Shown piece after piece: positions 35,629 to 44,458 of a stretch of 50,523 nt of DNA (positions within the stretch are counted from its first letter, which is position 1; every line of letters begins with the position of its first letter). Source of the DNA: Novosphingobium capsulatum. Its GTDB lineage: Bacteria; Pseudomonadota; Alphaproteobacteria; Sphingomonadales; Sphingomonadaceae. Made by a program: the position numbers and the translations under genes. The DNA lies in contig DQVI01000128.1 of assembly GCA_015661825.1 (NCBI GenBank), forward strand, positions 1-50,523, given 5' to 3'. The notes under the pieces are model-generated. The model did not search any database, had not been told where the DNA came from, and saw only the letters and a list, made by a program, of their open reading frames with translations.

Positions 35629-36471
35629 TCAGACAGCCTTACCCGCGCGGCCCGCGAGTTCGGCGATATATTGCCAGGCCACACGGCCCGAGCGGCCACC
35701 CCGGCGCTTCGACCATTCGAGCGCATCGCCCGCCTCGAACGGCAGGCCCAGCTCCCCGCAATAGCCCTCGATGATCGCCAGATAGTCGTCCTGATTGCAG
35801 GCGTGGAAGCCCAGCGAGAGGCCGAAACGGTCGGCCAGCGCCAGACGGTCGTCCACCGCGTCGCGCGGGTTGATCGGGTCGTCCTGCTCGCTCATCGTCC
35901 GCTCGACGATGGCGCGGCGGTTTGACGTGACCGCCAGACGCACATTGGCCGGGCGCGCCTCGACCCCGCCTTCGAGCCACGAGCGCAAGAGCCGCGCCCC
36001 TTCGGTATCGGCGGCATCGAAGCCCAGATCGTCGAGGAAGACCAGAAAGCGCCGGTCCACCCCGCGCAATTGCCCGAACAGCAGCGGCAGCGTGGCATCG
36101 GGCATGGCCTGAACCAGCGCGATCTGCCCCGGATGCGCCACATCAGCGGCCTTGACCGCCGCGCGCAGAACGGCCGATTTGCCCATCCCGCGCGAACCCC
36201 ACAGCAGCATGTCGTGCGCGGCGGCCCCGCTGGCGAGGCGCTCCACATTGGCGACCACCGCCGCCTTCTGGGCGTCGATCCCGCGCATCAGGCCCAGGGC
36301 CGGGGCTTCGAGATGATCGACCCCGCGTGCGCTCTGCCCGGTCCAGACATAGGCGGGCGCGGCCAGCCAGTCGACCGGCGGCGGGGCAGGGGGCGCCATC
36401 CGTTCGAGCGCATCGGCGATGCGGGCAAGCAGGCTGGTGGCGGTCTCGCAAGACAGGATCGGATCGGTCAT
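35629..36471 (-). CDS. DUF815 AAA-type ATP-binding protein
   Basis: 280 aa. P-loop LLWGSRGMGKSAVLRA (residues about 91-106), Walker B FLVFLDDLGFD, and a sensor region LAVTSNRRAIVER, followed by DRFGLSLGFHACNQDDYLAIIEGY, the DUF815 layout. The family resembles DnaA/IstB-type AAA+ proteins, but its role is unknown. It is convergent with prs and divergent from sua5 (about 90 bases). Confidence 0.9.
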   Translation of the reverse strand: MTDPILSCETATSLLARIADALERMAPPAPPPVDWLAAPAYVWTGQSARGVDHLEAPALGLMRGIDAQKAAVVANVERLASGAAAHDMLLWGSRGMGKSAVLRAAVKAADVAHPGQIALVQAMPDATLPLLFGQLRGVDRRFLVFLDDLGFDAADTEGARLLRSWLEGGVEARPANVRLAVTSNRRAIVERTMSEQDDPINPRDAVDDRLALADRFGLSLGFHACNQDDYLAIIEGYCGELGLPFEAGDALEWSKRRGGRSGRVAWQYIAELAGRAGKAV

Positions 36472-36562
36472 CGGGGCAACTTTGCGAAAAGGGGAGGCTT
36501 AAGGAATGGGCTGGGAAATACGCTGGGCAAATGTGCTGCGCGCTGCGATAGCGAGCGGGATC

Positions 36563-37516
36563 ATGACCACCAACCCCTTTTCCGCCCCCACGATCCTTCC
36601 TGCCGATGCCGACGGCGTGGCCGCCGCCGCCGCCGTTCTCGAACGCGGAGGCACCGTCGCCGTGCCGACCGAGACGGTCTATGGGCTGGCCGCGCGGGCC
36701 GACCGGGCCGAGGCGGTGGCGGGGATCTATCGCGCCAAGGGGCGCCCCGATTTCAACCCGCTGATCGTCCATGTGCCCGATCTGGCCGCCGCCGAGAAGC
36801 TCGCCACGTTCGACGCGCGCGCCCATGCGCTGGCCGCCGCGTTCTGGCCCGGCGCGCTCACAATGGTCCTGCCCCGCCGGGACGATTGCGGGCTGGCGCA
36901 GGCGGTGAGCGCAGGGCTGCCCACGGTGGCACTGCGGTGCCCGGCCCACCCGGTCATGCAGGATGTCCTGCGGGTCTCCGGCCTGCCGCTGGCAGCGCCT
37001 TCGGCCAACCGCAGCGGGGCGATCAGCCCGACGCGCGCGGCCCACGTCGCCACCTCGCTGGGCGCGCGGGTGGACCTGATTCTGGACGGGGGCGAGACGC
37101 GACAGGGCATCGAATCGACCATCGTCGGCCTGCGCGCCGATGGCGGCTGGGCCCTGCTGCGCCCCGGCCCGATCACCCCCGAGGCTATCGCGCAGGTGCT
37201 GGGCGAAGGGCCGGAGCAGGGTTCCGCGCAAGGGATCGAGGCGCCCGGCCAGCTGGCCAGCCACTATGCGCCGGGCAAGCCGGTGCGATTGAATGCCACC
37301 GATGCACAGGCCGATGAATTCCTGATCGGGCTGGGCGCGATTGCGGGCGATGTGAACCTGTCCCCCGGCGGCGATCTGGCCGAGGCGGCAGCGCGGCTCT
37401 ATGCCTGCCTCCACGCCGGCGCCGATGCCCCCCAGCCCCGCATCGCCGTGGCCCCCGTGCCCGACGAGGGGATCGGCGCGGCCATCAACGACCGCTTGCG
37501 CCGGGCGGCGGCCTAG
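36563..37516 (+). CDS. L-threonylcarbamoyladenylate synthase (Sua5/YrdC/YwlC)
   Basis: 317-aa long-form Sua5 enzyme that makes threonylcarbamoyl-AMP from Thr, bicarbonate and ATP, the first step of the t6A37 modification of tRNAs reading ANN codons. The YrdC domain has PTETVYGLAARA, KGRPDFNPLIVHV, LRCPAHPVMQDVL and SANRSGAISPTRAAHV; the extra Sua5 C-terminal domain follows the linker ending QLASHYAPGKPV. ATG 36563 was chosen because the domain begins ten residues later; the frame is open 19 codons upstream. Confidence 0.95.
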   Translation: MTTNPFSAPTILPADADGVAAAAAVLERGGTVAVPTETVYGLAARADRAEAVAGIYRAKGRPDFNPLIVHVPDLAAAEKLATFDARAHALAAAFWPGALTMVLPRRDDCGLAQAVSAGLPTVALRCPAHPVMQDVLRVSGLPLAAPSANRSGAISPTRAAHVATSLGARVDLILDGGETRQGIESTIVGLRADGGWALLRPGPITPEAIAQVLGEGPEQGSAQGIEAPGQLASHYAPGKPVRLNATDAQADEFLIGLGAIAGDVNLSPGGDLAEAAARLYACLHAGADAPQPRIAVAPVPDEGIGAAINDRLRRAAA

Positions 37517-37566
37517 ACGGCCTGCACAATTCGTTGCATGCCGAGATTGCCAACGACAGTCTGGAC

Positions 37567-37749
37567 GATGTTTGCCCCATCTCTCGTCATTCCCGCGCAG
37601 GCGGGAATCCAGATCCTGTGCCTTGTTTGCATGCGCAACCGTCACAACTGGATCCCCGCCTGCGCGGGGATGACGAGTGAAGTTCAAGAAAACCCTTCTT
37701 TTATTTCAAACGTCAGGCCGCATATCAAAGATCGGATTTTGTCCACGCT
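37567..37749 (+). repeat. Dispersed palindromic repeat, copy 2
   Basis: Core 37585-37675 is again exactly 91 bp, with the same inverted ends as copy 1 and only a handful of internal differences. Outer similarity runs from GATGTTT to GTCCACGC but is weaker, with small length differences. Same orientation as copy 1. It sits between the convergent sua5 and acyltransferase genes. Confidence 0.85.
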
Positions 37750-37761
37750 GGCCAAGCAGCT

Positions 37762-38874
37762 TCAGTTCCTGTTTTTCGGGCTGGCCAGCCGGAGGATCGC
37801 CTTCTGGGCCGGGCGCTCGATCCAGCGGTGCGAGGCGAAGCCCGCGCCGACGCTGAGCACGAGGAAGAACAGCAGGAAGCCGGGCTGGCGCGCAATGTCG
37901 CGGCTGCCCAGCGTGGCGTCGATCAGCAGCACGAGCGCCACCTGCAACGGAAAGTGCCACAGGTAGATGCCATAGGACGCATCGCCCAGCTTGCGCCCGA
38001 TCGCCAGAAAATCACGCTTGTCGGCCAGATCGATGGCCAGCATCGCGAACAGCACCGCAAACGTGCCCGCCAGCGCCGTGGCATCGTAGCGATAGTGATG
38101 GGCGAGGGTGAACCACACCAGCCAGCCGCAGCCAAGGCTCGCCCCGATCAGCACCGGCTGGCGCAACCACCCGCGCAGCGCCGCGCCATAGATCGCCGTG
38201 CCGAGGAAGAAATAGCCGATGCAGGTAAGCACCGGCCCATCGGGCCAGCCCTTGAAGAACAGCCGCAGCATGATCACGCCCACGGGCAGCGCCACGCTGA
38301 ACGGCGCGCGGCGCAGCGCGGGCAGCAGCACCCAGAACACCGCATAGGCCAGAATCTCGGTCGAGAGCGACCACGAGGGGCCATTGTACGACTGGTTGTT
38401 CTGCCAGCCCCAGTATTGCGCGAGGGGGAGCGAGAGCAGGAAATGCTTCCAGTCCTGCTCGTGATAGATGAAGGCCGTGCCGTTGATGCGGGTATAGGCT
38501 GCCTGAAGCCCCGCGACGAGGACCAGCGTGAGCAGGTGCAGCGGCCACAGCCGCGCCACCCGCGCCAGCCAGAAACGCCGCATCGCGCTGCTGTCGGCCA
38601 GATAGACATGGGCAAAGACAAAGCCCGAGACCGCCCAGAAATACTGGACCGCGCTGTGTCCATAATCGAACAGCCAGCGCAGCGGGTGATAGAGCGGCAG
38701 CACCGCCGGGCGGTCGACCTGAAAGCCATAGTCGACCGGCGGCACGAAGAAATGCTGGTAATGCCAGAACAGCACCGCAAAGGCCGCCACCAGCCGCGAG
38801 AGGTCAAGCGCGTTAAAATGGCGCTTGGCTACTCGCAGGCCGGGCAGCAGGGCCGGACGCTGACTCGCGTTCAC
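37762..38874 (-). CDS. Acyltransferase 3 family membrane protein
   Basis: 370-aa polytopic protein of the OafA/NodX type (about ten hydrophobic segments), which O-acylates sugars of envelope polysaccharides or related acceptors. It starts FNALDLSRLVAAFAVLFWHYQHFF, containing the Arg and His expected in the first membrane segment, and has YFWAVSGFVFAHVYLADSSA and a GIYLWHFPLQVALVLLID block. The acceptor is not known. Its ATG overlaps the stop of ubiB by four bases, an unusual partner for ubiquinone genes. Confidence 0.88.
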   Translation of the reverse strand: MNASQRPALLPGLRVAKRHFNALDLSRLVAAFAVLFWHYQHFFVPPVDYGFQVDRPAVLPLYHPLRWLFDYGHSAVQYFWAVSGFVFAHVYLADSSAMRRFWLARVARLWPLHLLTLVLVAGLQAAYTRINGTAFIYHEQDWKHFLLSLPLAQYWGWQNNQSYNGPSWSLSTEILAYAVFWVLLPALRRAPFSVALPVGVIMLRLFFKGWPDGPVLTCIGYFFLGTAIYGAALRGWLRQPVLIGASLGCGWLVWFTLAHHYRYDATALAGTFAVLFAMLAIDLADKRDFLAIGRKLGDASYGIYLWHFPLQVALVLLIDATLGSRDIARQPGFLLFFLVLSVGAGFASHRWIERPAQKAILRLASPKNRN

Positions 38875-40502
38875 GGGGCCTGATACGCCATGGCGACGGG
38901 GTCATGATGGGGGGCGTCATGATGGGCATCATGATGCGAAAGGGCCTGAAACCCGAACGCGGCCGCAACGCCCAGCGCCGCCGCGAGGATCACGCGCGGC
39001 CAGCTGCTGGCGCGGTTCCTTTCCTCGCCCGTGTCGCGCTTGCGGCGGTCCCACATCAGCGGAACGTCGGGCAGGGGCGGGGCTTCGGGGGCAGCGCCCT
39101 TGGCCGGGAAGCGTTCCTCGATGCGGCGGATCAGCTCGGGCACGCGCATCAGCGTGGCGGTGTCCTCGCGCAGGCGCTCGGCAATCGCGGCCTCGGGGCC
39201 CAGTTCGTCGCGCAGCCAGTTGCGCACGAAGGGGGCGGCGGTGTCCCACATGTTGATGTCGGGATCGAGCTGCTGGGCAATGCCCTCGACCATGACCATC
39301 GTCTTTTGCAGTAGCAGCAGGTGCGGCTGGGTCTGCATGTCGAAGTCGCGGGTGATCGCGAACAGCCCGTCGAGCATCTGCCCGACCGACAGGTCCTTGA
39401 CCGGGCGCCCGCGCATCGGCTCGCCCACCGCGCGCAGCGCCGTGGCGAATTCGTCGACCGAGTGATAGCTGGGCACGTATTGCGCCTCGAAATGGATCTC
39501 GGCCACGCGGCGATAGTTGCCGGTGGTCAGCCCATAGAGGATTTCGGCCAGCCAGAGCCGGGCGCGGCGGTCGATCCGGCCCATGATGCCAAAGTCGATG
39601 GCCGCAATCGTGCCATCGGGTTCGACGAAGAGATTGCCCTGGTGCATGTCGGCATGGAAATAGCCGCCGCTGATCGCCTGCGTCAGGAAGGCGAGCACGA
39701 GGCGGCTGGCCATTTCCTTGCGGTCGTGCCCGGCCGCGTCGATGGCGGCCAGATCGCTGATCTTGACCCCGTCGATCCAGTCGAGCGTCATCACCTTGCC
39801 GTTGGTGCGGTCCCAGTCGATGCCCGGCACGCGATAGCCGGCAAAGGCATGCATCGAATCGGCCAGTTCCGAGGCGCTGGCCGCCTCGCGGCGCAAGTCC
39901 AGTTCGCGCAGGGTCCAGCGGCGGAAATTGGCGATGACCAGGCGCGGACGCAGGCGCCCGGCCTCGCCGCCCAGCGCTTCGAGGTGCGCAGCGGCCCATT
40001 CATAGGTCTCGATGTCGCGCGCGAACTTCTCGCGCACACCCGGCCTGAGCACCTTGACCGCCACCTTGCGCCCATCGAGCGTCCAGGCCTGATGGACCTG
40101 TGCGATCGAGGCGGCGCCCACCGGATCTTCGTCGAAGCGCGAAAACAGGCTTTCGAGCGGGCGCTCGAAGCTCGTCTCGATCTCGCGGCGGATCAGCGCG
40201 AAATCGACCGGGGGGAGCTTGTCCTGAAGCGCGAGCAGGTTGCGCGCGGCTTCCTCGCCCACGAGGTCGGGGCGGGTGGCGAGCGTCTGCCCGAGCTTGA
40301 TCGCAGCCGGGCCGATGGCGCGGAACGCCCCGGCATAGTCGGGCACGACCGGCTGGCTGGTGCCGAAGCGGGCGAGACGGCACAGGCGGCGCACCGGGGC
40401 GGGCGTGTGCGGGCTCTCTTCGAGCAGGCGCAGCGCGCCATGGCGCGCGAGCGTGCGGCCCCAGCCGAGCAGGCGGCGGATATGGGTGGCAGGACGGGTC
40501 AA
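38871..40502 (-). CDS. ubiB: UbiB, ABC1/ADCK-type kinase-like ubiquinone biosynthesis protein
   Basis: 543 aa. An atypical kinase-like ATPase needed for ubiquinone synthesis at the inner membrane. The family KxGQ motif is in PAAIKLGQTLATRPDL, the nucleotide region in VGAASIAQVHQAW with Lys in VAVKVLRPGV, and the metal-binding DFG in IAAIDFGIMGRID. A C-terminal hydrophobic helix (RVILAAALGVAAAFGFQAL) anchors it. After that comes a short His/Asp tail, SHHDAHHDAPHHDP, not a usual UbiB feature, which might bind metal. It lies 12 bases after ubiE. Confidence 0.95.
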   Translation of the reverse strand: MTRPATHIRRLLGWGRTLARHGALRLLEESPHTPAPVRRLCRLARFGTSQPVVPDYAGAFRAIGPAAIKLGQTLATRPDLVGEEAARNLLALQDKLPPVDFALIRREIETSFERPLESLFSRFDEDPVGAASIAQVHQAWTLDGRKVAVKVLRPGVREKFARDIETYEWAAAHLEALGGEAGRLRPRLVIANFRRWTLRELDLRREAASASELADSMHAFAGYRVPGIDWDRTNGKVMTLDWIDGVKISDLAAIDAAGHDRKEMASRLVLAFLTQAISGGYFHADMHQGNLFVEPDGTIAAIDFGIMGRIDRRARLWLAEILYGLTTGNYRRVAEIHFEAQYVPSYHSVDEFATALRAVGEPMRGRPVKDLSVGQMLDGLFAITRDFDMQTQPHLLLLQKTMVMVEGIAQQLDPDINMWDTAAPFVRNWLRDELGPEAAIAERLREDTATLMRVPELIRRIEERFPAKGAAPEAPPLPDVPLMWDRRKRDTGEERNRASSWPRVILAAALGVAAAFGFQALSHHDAHHDAPHHDPVAMAYQAP

Positions 40503-40514
40503 GATGGGCTGCCC

Positions 40515-41252
40515 TTAAACCTTCCAGCCGGAATGGATCGCGACCAGCCCGCCCAGGATCGGTTCGACCTTGGTGTGGCGGAACCCTGCGTTTTTGATCA
40601 TCTGCTCGAACTCACCCATCTTGGGGAAGCGGCGGATGGATTCGATCAGGTAGCGATAGGAATCGGCGTCGCCCGCGATGGCCTGGCCGATCTTGGGCAC
40701 CAGCTTGTGCGAATAGACGTCGTAGATCTCGGCAAAACCGGGCCATTCCGTCGTCGAGAATTCGAGGCAGTAGAAGCGCCCGCCGAACTTGAGCACGCGA
40801 TAGGCCTCGGCCAGGGCCTTGTCGATGTGGGTCACGTTGCGGATGCCGAAGGCGATCGTGTAGGCATCGAAGAAACGGTTGCCGAAGCTCAGTTCCTCGG
40901 CGTTCTGGCGCGACCAGACGAGGCCGTCGATGCCGCGCTTCATCGCCCGCTCGATGCCCACGTCGAGCATGTCCTGATTGATGTCCGAAACGGTGATCGA
41001 GGCACCTTGCGCGGCCATGCGAAACGCGATGTCGCCGGTGCCACCAGCCATGTCGAGGATCTGCTCGCCCTCGCGCGGCTTGACGCGCGCGACGAAGCGA
41101 TCCTTCCACAGCCGGTGCATCCCCACCGACATGGCATCGTTCATCACGTCGTACTTCTTGGCGACGCTGGAAAACACCGCGCCCACACGGGCGACTTTTT
41201 CCTCGGGGGTGACGTCCTCGTAGCCGAAGGACACGCTTTCGGAGCTGGTCAT
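40515..41252 (-). CDS. ubiE: UbiE, demethylmenaquinol/2-methoxy-6-polyprenyl-benzoquinol methyltransferase
   Basis: 245-aa SAM-dependent class I methyltransferase for the C-methylation step in ubiquinone synthesis. Signature blocks are YDVMNDAMSVGMHRLWKDRF, the SAM motif ILDMAGGTGDIAFRMA, and YTIAFGIRNVTHIDKALAEAYRVLKFGG. ATG 41252 is chosen because the family start follows closely; the frame is open upstream. It is first in a ubiE-ubiB-acyltransferase transcript whose promoter region contains the triple hairpin at 41318-41455. Confidence 0.96.
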   Translation of the reverse strand: MTSSESVSFGYEDVTPEEKVARVGAVFSSVAKKYDVMNDAMSVGMHRLWKDRFVARVKPREGEQILDMAGGTGDIAFRMAAQGASITVSDINQDMLDVGIERAMKRGIDGLVWSRQNAEELSFGNRFFDAYTIAFGIRNVTHIDKALAEAYRVLKFGGRFYCLEFSTTEWPGFAEIYDVYSHKLVPKIGQAIAGDADSYRYLIESIRRFPKMGEFEQMIKNAGFRHTKVEPILGGLVAIHSGWKV

Positions 41253-41317
41253 GGGAAGGGCCTTTAATGAGGAATTGCCGCGGGCGCAAAGCATGATAAC
41301 GGGGTGAATGGCTATCT

Positions 41318-41455
41318 GATCCGCAACTGGCGTTGCGGATCGTTCGGCACCGGCCCGCTCTCCCACCCGGCCTCCCTACGATAGTACCCTATGGGAGGTC
41401 GGGTGGGGGAGCGGGCCGGTGCCGAACCGAAATTCGCCTCTTTCGGCGAATTTCG
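41318..41455. repeat. Three abutting hairpins in the ubiE/mutM divergent promoter
   Basis: Hairpin 1: 41318-41341, GATCCGCAAC-TGGC-GTTGCGGATC, perfect. Hairpin 2: 41342-41427, 35-bp arms starting GTTCGGCACCGGCCCGCTC with a 16-base loop and only two non-identical positions, both able to form G-U pairs. Hairpin 3: 41428-41455, CGAAATTCGCC-6-GGCGAATTTCG, perfect. They follow each other with no gap. None has a T-run, and they lie upstream of both genes, so they are not ordinary terminators. Confidence 0.9.
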
Positions 41456-41475
41456 CATCAAACCCGGAGCCCACG

Positions 41476-42291
41476 ATGCCCGAACTTCCCGAGGTTGAAA
41501 CCACCGTTCGCGGTCTGGCGAGCGTTCTGGACGGCCAGACGATCACCCGCCTGACTTTGCGCCGCGAGGGGTTGCGCCGCCCGTTCCCGCAAGACCTCGC
41601 CCAGGCGATGATCGGCGCACGGGTCAGCGGCCTGTCGCGACGGGCCAAATATGGCCTGATCCACACCGACCGGGGCCGCACGATGGTCTTCCATCTGGGC
41701 ATGTCGGGGCGCTGGCGGATCGATCCCGAGGCGCTGGGCAAGCACGACCACCTGCTGATCGAAACCGGCCATGGCCATACCCTCGCGCTCAACGACGCGC
41801 GCCGGTTCGGCTCGGTCGATCTGGTGGAGACCGACGCGCTGGAACAGTGGGGCCCGTTCGCCGCGCTGGGCCCCGAGCCGCTGGGCCCCGGCCTGACGCC
41901 GCGCCATCTGGCTGATGCCTTCAAGGGGCGCATTGCGGCGGTCAAGCTGCTGCTGCTCGATCAGGCCATCGTGGCCGGCCTTGGCAATATCTATGTCTGC
42001 GAGGCGCTCCACCGCGCGCGCATCGCCCCCACCCGCGAGGGGGGCGCGATCAGCCTGCCCGCGCTCAGGCGGCTGGTGCCCGAGATCCGCGCGGTTCTGG
42101 AAGAAGCCATCGCGGCGGGCGGCTCGACCTTGCGCGACTATGCCCGGCCCGATGGCGAACTGGGCTATTTCGCCAAGGACTGGCGCGTCTATGGCCGCGA
42201 GGGGGAGCCTTGCGGATGCGGAACACCGGTCGCGCGGATCGTGCAGGGCGGCCGCTCCACATTCTTTTGTCCCAAATGCCAAAAACAGTGA
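41476..42291 (+). CDS. mutM: Formamidopyrimidine-DNA glycosylase (Fpg/MutM)
   Basis: 271-aa bifunctional glycosylase/AP lyase that removes 8-oxoguanine and FapyG. It starts with the catalytic PELPEVETTVRGL (Pro2 nucleophile, Glu3), has the H2TH region LLLDQAIVAGLGNIYVCEAL and a C-terminal zinc finger CGCG...GRSTFFCPKCQK with four Cys. ATG 41476 is fixed by the need for Pro at position 2; the frame happens to be open upstream through hairpin 3. Confidence 0.97.
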   Translation: MPELPEVETTVRGLASVLDGQTITRLTLRREGLRRPFPQDLAQAMIGARVSGLSRRAKYGLIHTDRGRTMVFHLGMSGRWRIDPEALGKHDHLLIETGHGHTLALNDARRFGSVDLVETDALEQWGPFAALGPEPLGPGLTPRHLADAFKGRIAAVKLLLLDQAIVAGLGNIYVCEALHRARIAPTREGGAISLPALRRLVPEIRAVLEEAIAAGGSTLRDYARPDGELGYFAKDWRVYGREGEPCGCGTPVARIVQGGRSTFFCPKCQKQ

Positions 42292-42370
42292 GGGCCCGTT
42301 AAGGAATTTTGCGTATACTTTTTCTATCGCTACAGTCGGCGATCCTGCAAACGCCTGCCTGGAGCCCCCT

Positions 42371-44203
42371 TTGATCGGGTCGTTGTCCCATCGCATTCTC
42401 ATGCTGTGTACCCTGCTGGGCATCCTGACGACAGGGCTGGCCGGCGCGCTGGTGGGTGTGACCATGGAAATGCACGACAGCCTGACCTGGGTCGACCATT
42501 CCTCGCAAGTCTTGCGCTCGGCCAACCGCGTGGTTAGCACCCTGCGCGAGGCGGAATCGGGCCAGCGCGGTTTCATCCTCACGCAGAACCCCGAATTTGC
42601 CGAGTCGGTCGAGCGGGCTCTGGGCTCTGCCCGCCGGGAAGCGGCAACGCTGGCCCGCCTGACCGCCGACAACCCCACGCAGAACACCCGCGCCCGCCAG
42701 ATAGAGACCCTCGTGGGCGAGCGGATCGCGATTTTGCAAGCCTCGGCCCGGCTGACCGGCAACGGCAGTTTCGTCGCCGCGCGCGATTCCGTGGCGACCG
42801 GGCGCGGGCTCATGCTGATGCAGTTGGTCGATGGCAAGATCGGCGATCTCGTGCTCGACGAACGCGATCTGGCCGCCACGCGGATGGACAAGGTCGAACG
42901 CCTGCTCCGGGTGATCCTGTGGCTCGCGGCGGTGGGAACCCCGCTCACGCTGCTCTTCCTGGTCATGATGGCCCGCTCGCTGATCCGGCGCATCCGCCAG
43001 CCGGCAGGCGCGATGATCGAGGTCATGGGCCAACTGGGCGCGGGCGAGCGCAAGGCGCGCATCACCGGCGACATGGGGTCGAGTGAATTCAGCCAGTTGG
43101 CCCAGGGCTACAACGCCATGGCCGACGAACTGGAGCTGGCCCTGGCCGATCAGGTCAAGGCGCACGACAACCTCGAAGCGGCCAACGACGCCCTGAGCCA
43201 CAACGCGCAGACCTTGCGCGAACGCGGCGAAGTGATCGAAATTCTGGGCGGCATGGCCCATCGCATGCAGGCTGCCCGCACCGACGAGGAACTGGCCGCG
43301 ATCATTCGCGTCTTCGTGCCGCGCGTCCTGCCCCATATTCCCGGCGCGTTGTACGTCCACAACAATTCGCGCAACCTGCTGGTGGCCACGGCCACCTGGG
43401 GCGGGCTCGAACTGGCCCAGGGCAATTTCGCGCCCGAGGAATGCTGGGCCCTGCGCCGCGGCCAAAGCCATTTCGTCGACGAGCCGGGCTCGGACATCGT
43501 CTGTCCGCATGTCGGTTCCCAGACCGACCATTACCACTGCGAACCGCTGCTGGCCGGGGGCGAAGTGATCGGCGTGCTCTATCTCAAGGGCACGATCGAC
43601 ACCGAAAACCGCTTCCGCCTCGCGGTGCTGAGCGAAAACATCGCCTCGGCGCTGGTCAACCACCGGCTTCAGCGGGACCTGCGCGAACAGACCATCCGCG
43701 ATCCGCTCACCGGGCTGTTCAACCGCCGCTACCTGGAAGAGACGCTGTCGCTCGAAATCGCGCGCGCCTCGCGCTCGGGCGCGCCGCTCAGTCTGGTCAT
43801 GTGCGATGTCGACCACTTCAAGCGCTTCAACGACGAATTCGGCCACGACGCAGGCGATCAGGTCTTGCAGACCGTGGCCGCCGAACTGCGCCGCCGCTTC
43901 CGCGATGGCGATGTGGTCTGCCGCTTTGGCGGGGAAGAATTCGTGATCATCGCCCCGGCCACCGATGCCACCGTATTGCAGGCGCGCGTGGAGGAAGTGC
44001 GCGAAGCGATCAGCCTGGTCACCGTGCGCCAGGGCGGGCGCACGCTGGGCTCGGTCACGATGTCGTTTGGCGTGGCCACCTGGTCCGACGGGATGGACCG
44101 CGAGGGCGCGATGCTGGTCAAGACCGCCGACGCGGCGCTCTATGCCGCCAAGCGCAATGGCCGCAACCGCGTGGTGGTGGACGCAACCGCGCTGGCCGCC
44201 TGA
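42371..44203 (+). CDS. CHASE3-HAMP-GAF diguanylate cyclase
   Basis: 610-aa membrane protein making the second messenger c-di-GMP. Order: TM1 (RILMLCTLLGILTTGLAGAL), periplasmic CHASE3 (LREAESGQRGFILTQNPEF), TM2 (VILWLAAVGTPLTLLFLVMM), HAMP with a coiled coil, a GAF-like domain (about 290-430), then GGDEF with LFNRRYLEETLSLEIARASR and active site FGGEEFVI (Gly520 onwards). RDGD five residues before it is a complete RxxD I-site, so product inhibition is expected. TTG 42371 has GGAG upstream; ATG 42401 would fall within TM1. Signal and targets are unknown. Confidence 0.9.
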   Translation: MIGSLSHRILMLCTLLGILTTGLAGALVGVTMEMHDSLTWVDHSSQVLRSANRVVSTLREAESGQRGFILTQNPEFAESVERALGSARREAATLARLTADNPTQNTRARQIETLVGERIAILQASARLTGNGSFVAARDSVATGRGLMLMQLVDGKIGDLVLDERDLAATRMDKVERLLRVILWLAAVGTPLTLLFLVMMARSLIRRIRQPAGAMIEVMGQLGAGERKARITGDMGSSEFSQLAQGYNAMADELELALADQVKAHDNLEAANDALSHNAQTLRERGEVIEILGGMAHRMQAARTDEELAAIIRVFVPRVLPHIPGALYVHNNSRNLLVATATWGGLELAQGNFAPEECWALRRGQSHFVDEPGSDIVCPHVGSQTDHYHCEPLLAGGEVIGVLYLKGTIDTENRFRLAVLSENIASALVNHRLQRDLREQTIRDPLTGLFNRRYLEETLSLEIARASRSGAPLSLVMCDVDHFKRFNDEFGHDAGDQVLQTVAAELRRRFRDGDVVCRFGGEEFVIIAPATDATVLQARVEEVREAISLVTVRQGGRTLGSVTMSFGVATWSDGMDREGAMLVKTADAALYAAKRNGRNRVVVDATALAA

Positions 44204-44242
44204 TCTATGGCCGCCTGATTTCGGGATCTGACAGGAAGACTG

Positions 44243-44282
44243 GTGCCGGCCCGGCACACACAATTGCCAATTCCCTTGGAAT

Positions 44283-44286
<4 letters not shown>
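44243..44286. terminator. Candidate terminators between the diguanylate cyclase and tRNA-Arg
   Basis: Two small perfect palindromes: GTGCCGG-C-CCGGCAC at 44243-44257 and GCCAATTCC-CTT-GGAATTGGC at 44266-44286. The second overlaps the tRNA CCA end and probably acts in termination or 3' processing of the tRNA. Neither has a strong T-run. Confidence 0.5.
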
Positions 44287-44362
<76 letters not shown>

Positions 44363-44430
44363 AAATGGCGCCCTAGCAGTGGTGGGCAGGGCTTGCCAGC
44401 GGTTTTTGCATGAGGCTGGATGCTTTACGC

Positions 44431-44445
44431 GTTCGCTCTATGTTC
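44431..44445 (+). promoter_or_regulatory. LexA (SOS) box upstream of mmcB
   Basis: GTTCGCTCTATGTTC is a perfect match to the alphaproteobacterial SOS box GTTC-N7-GTTC. It lies 13 bases before the mmcB start codon, so LexA bound there would block transcription. mmcB is a known SOS gene in Caulobacter. Confidence 0.85.
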
Positions 44446-44458
44446 CTATTCTGGCGTC

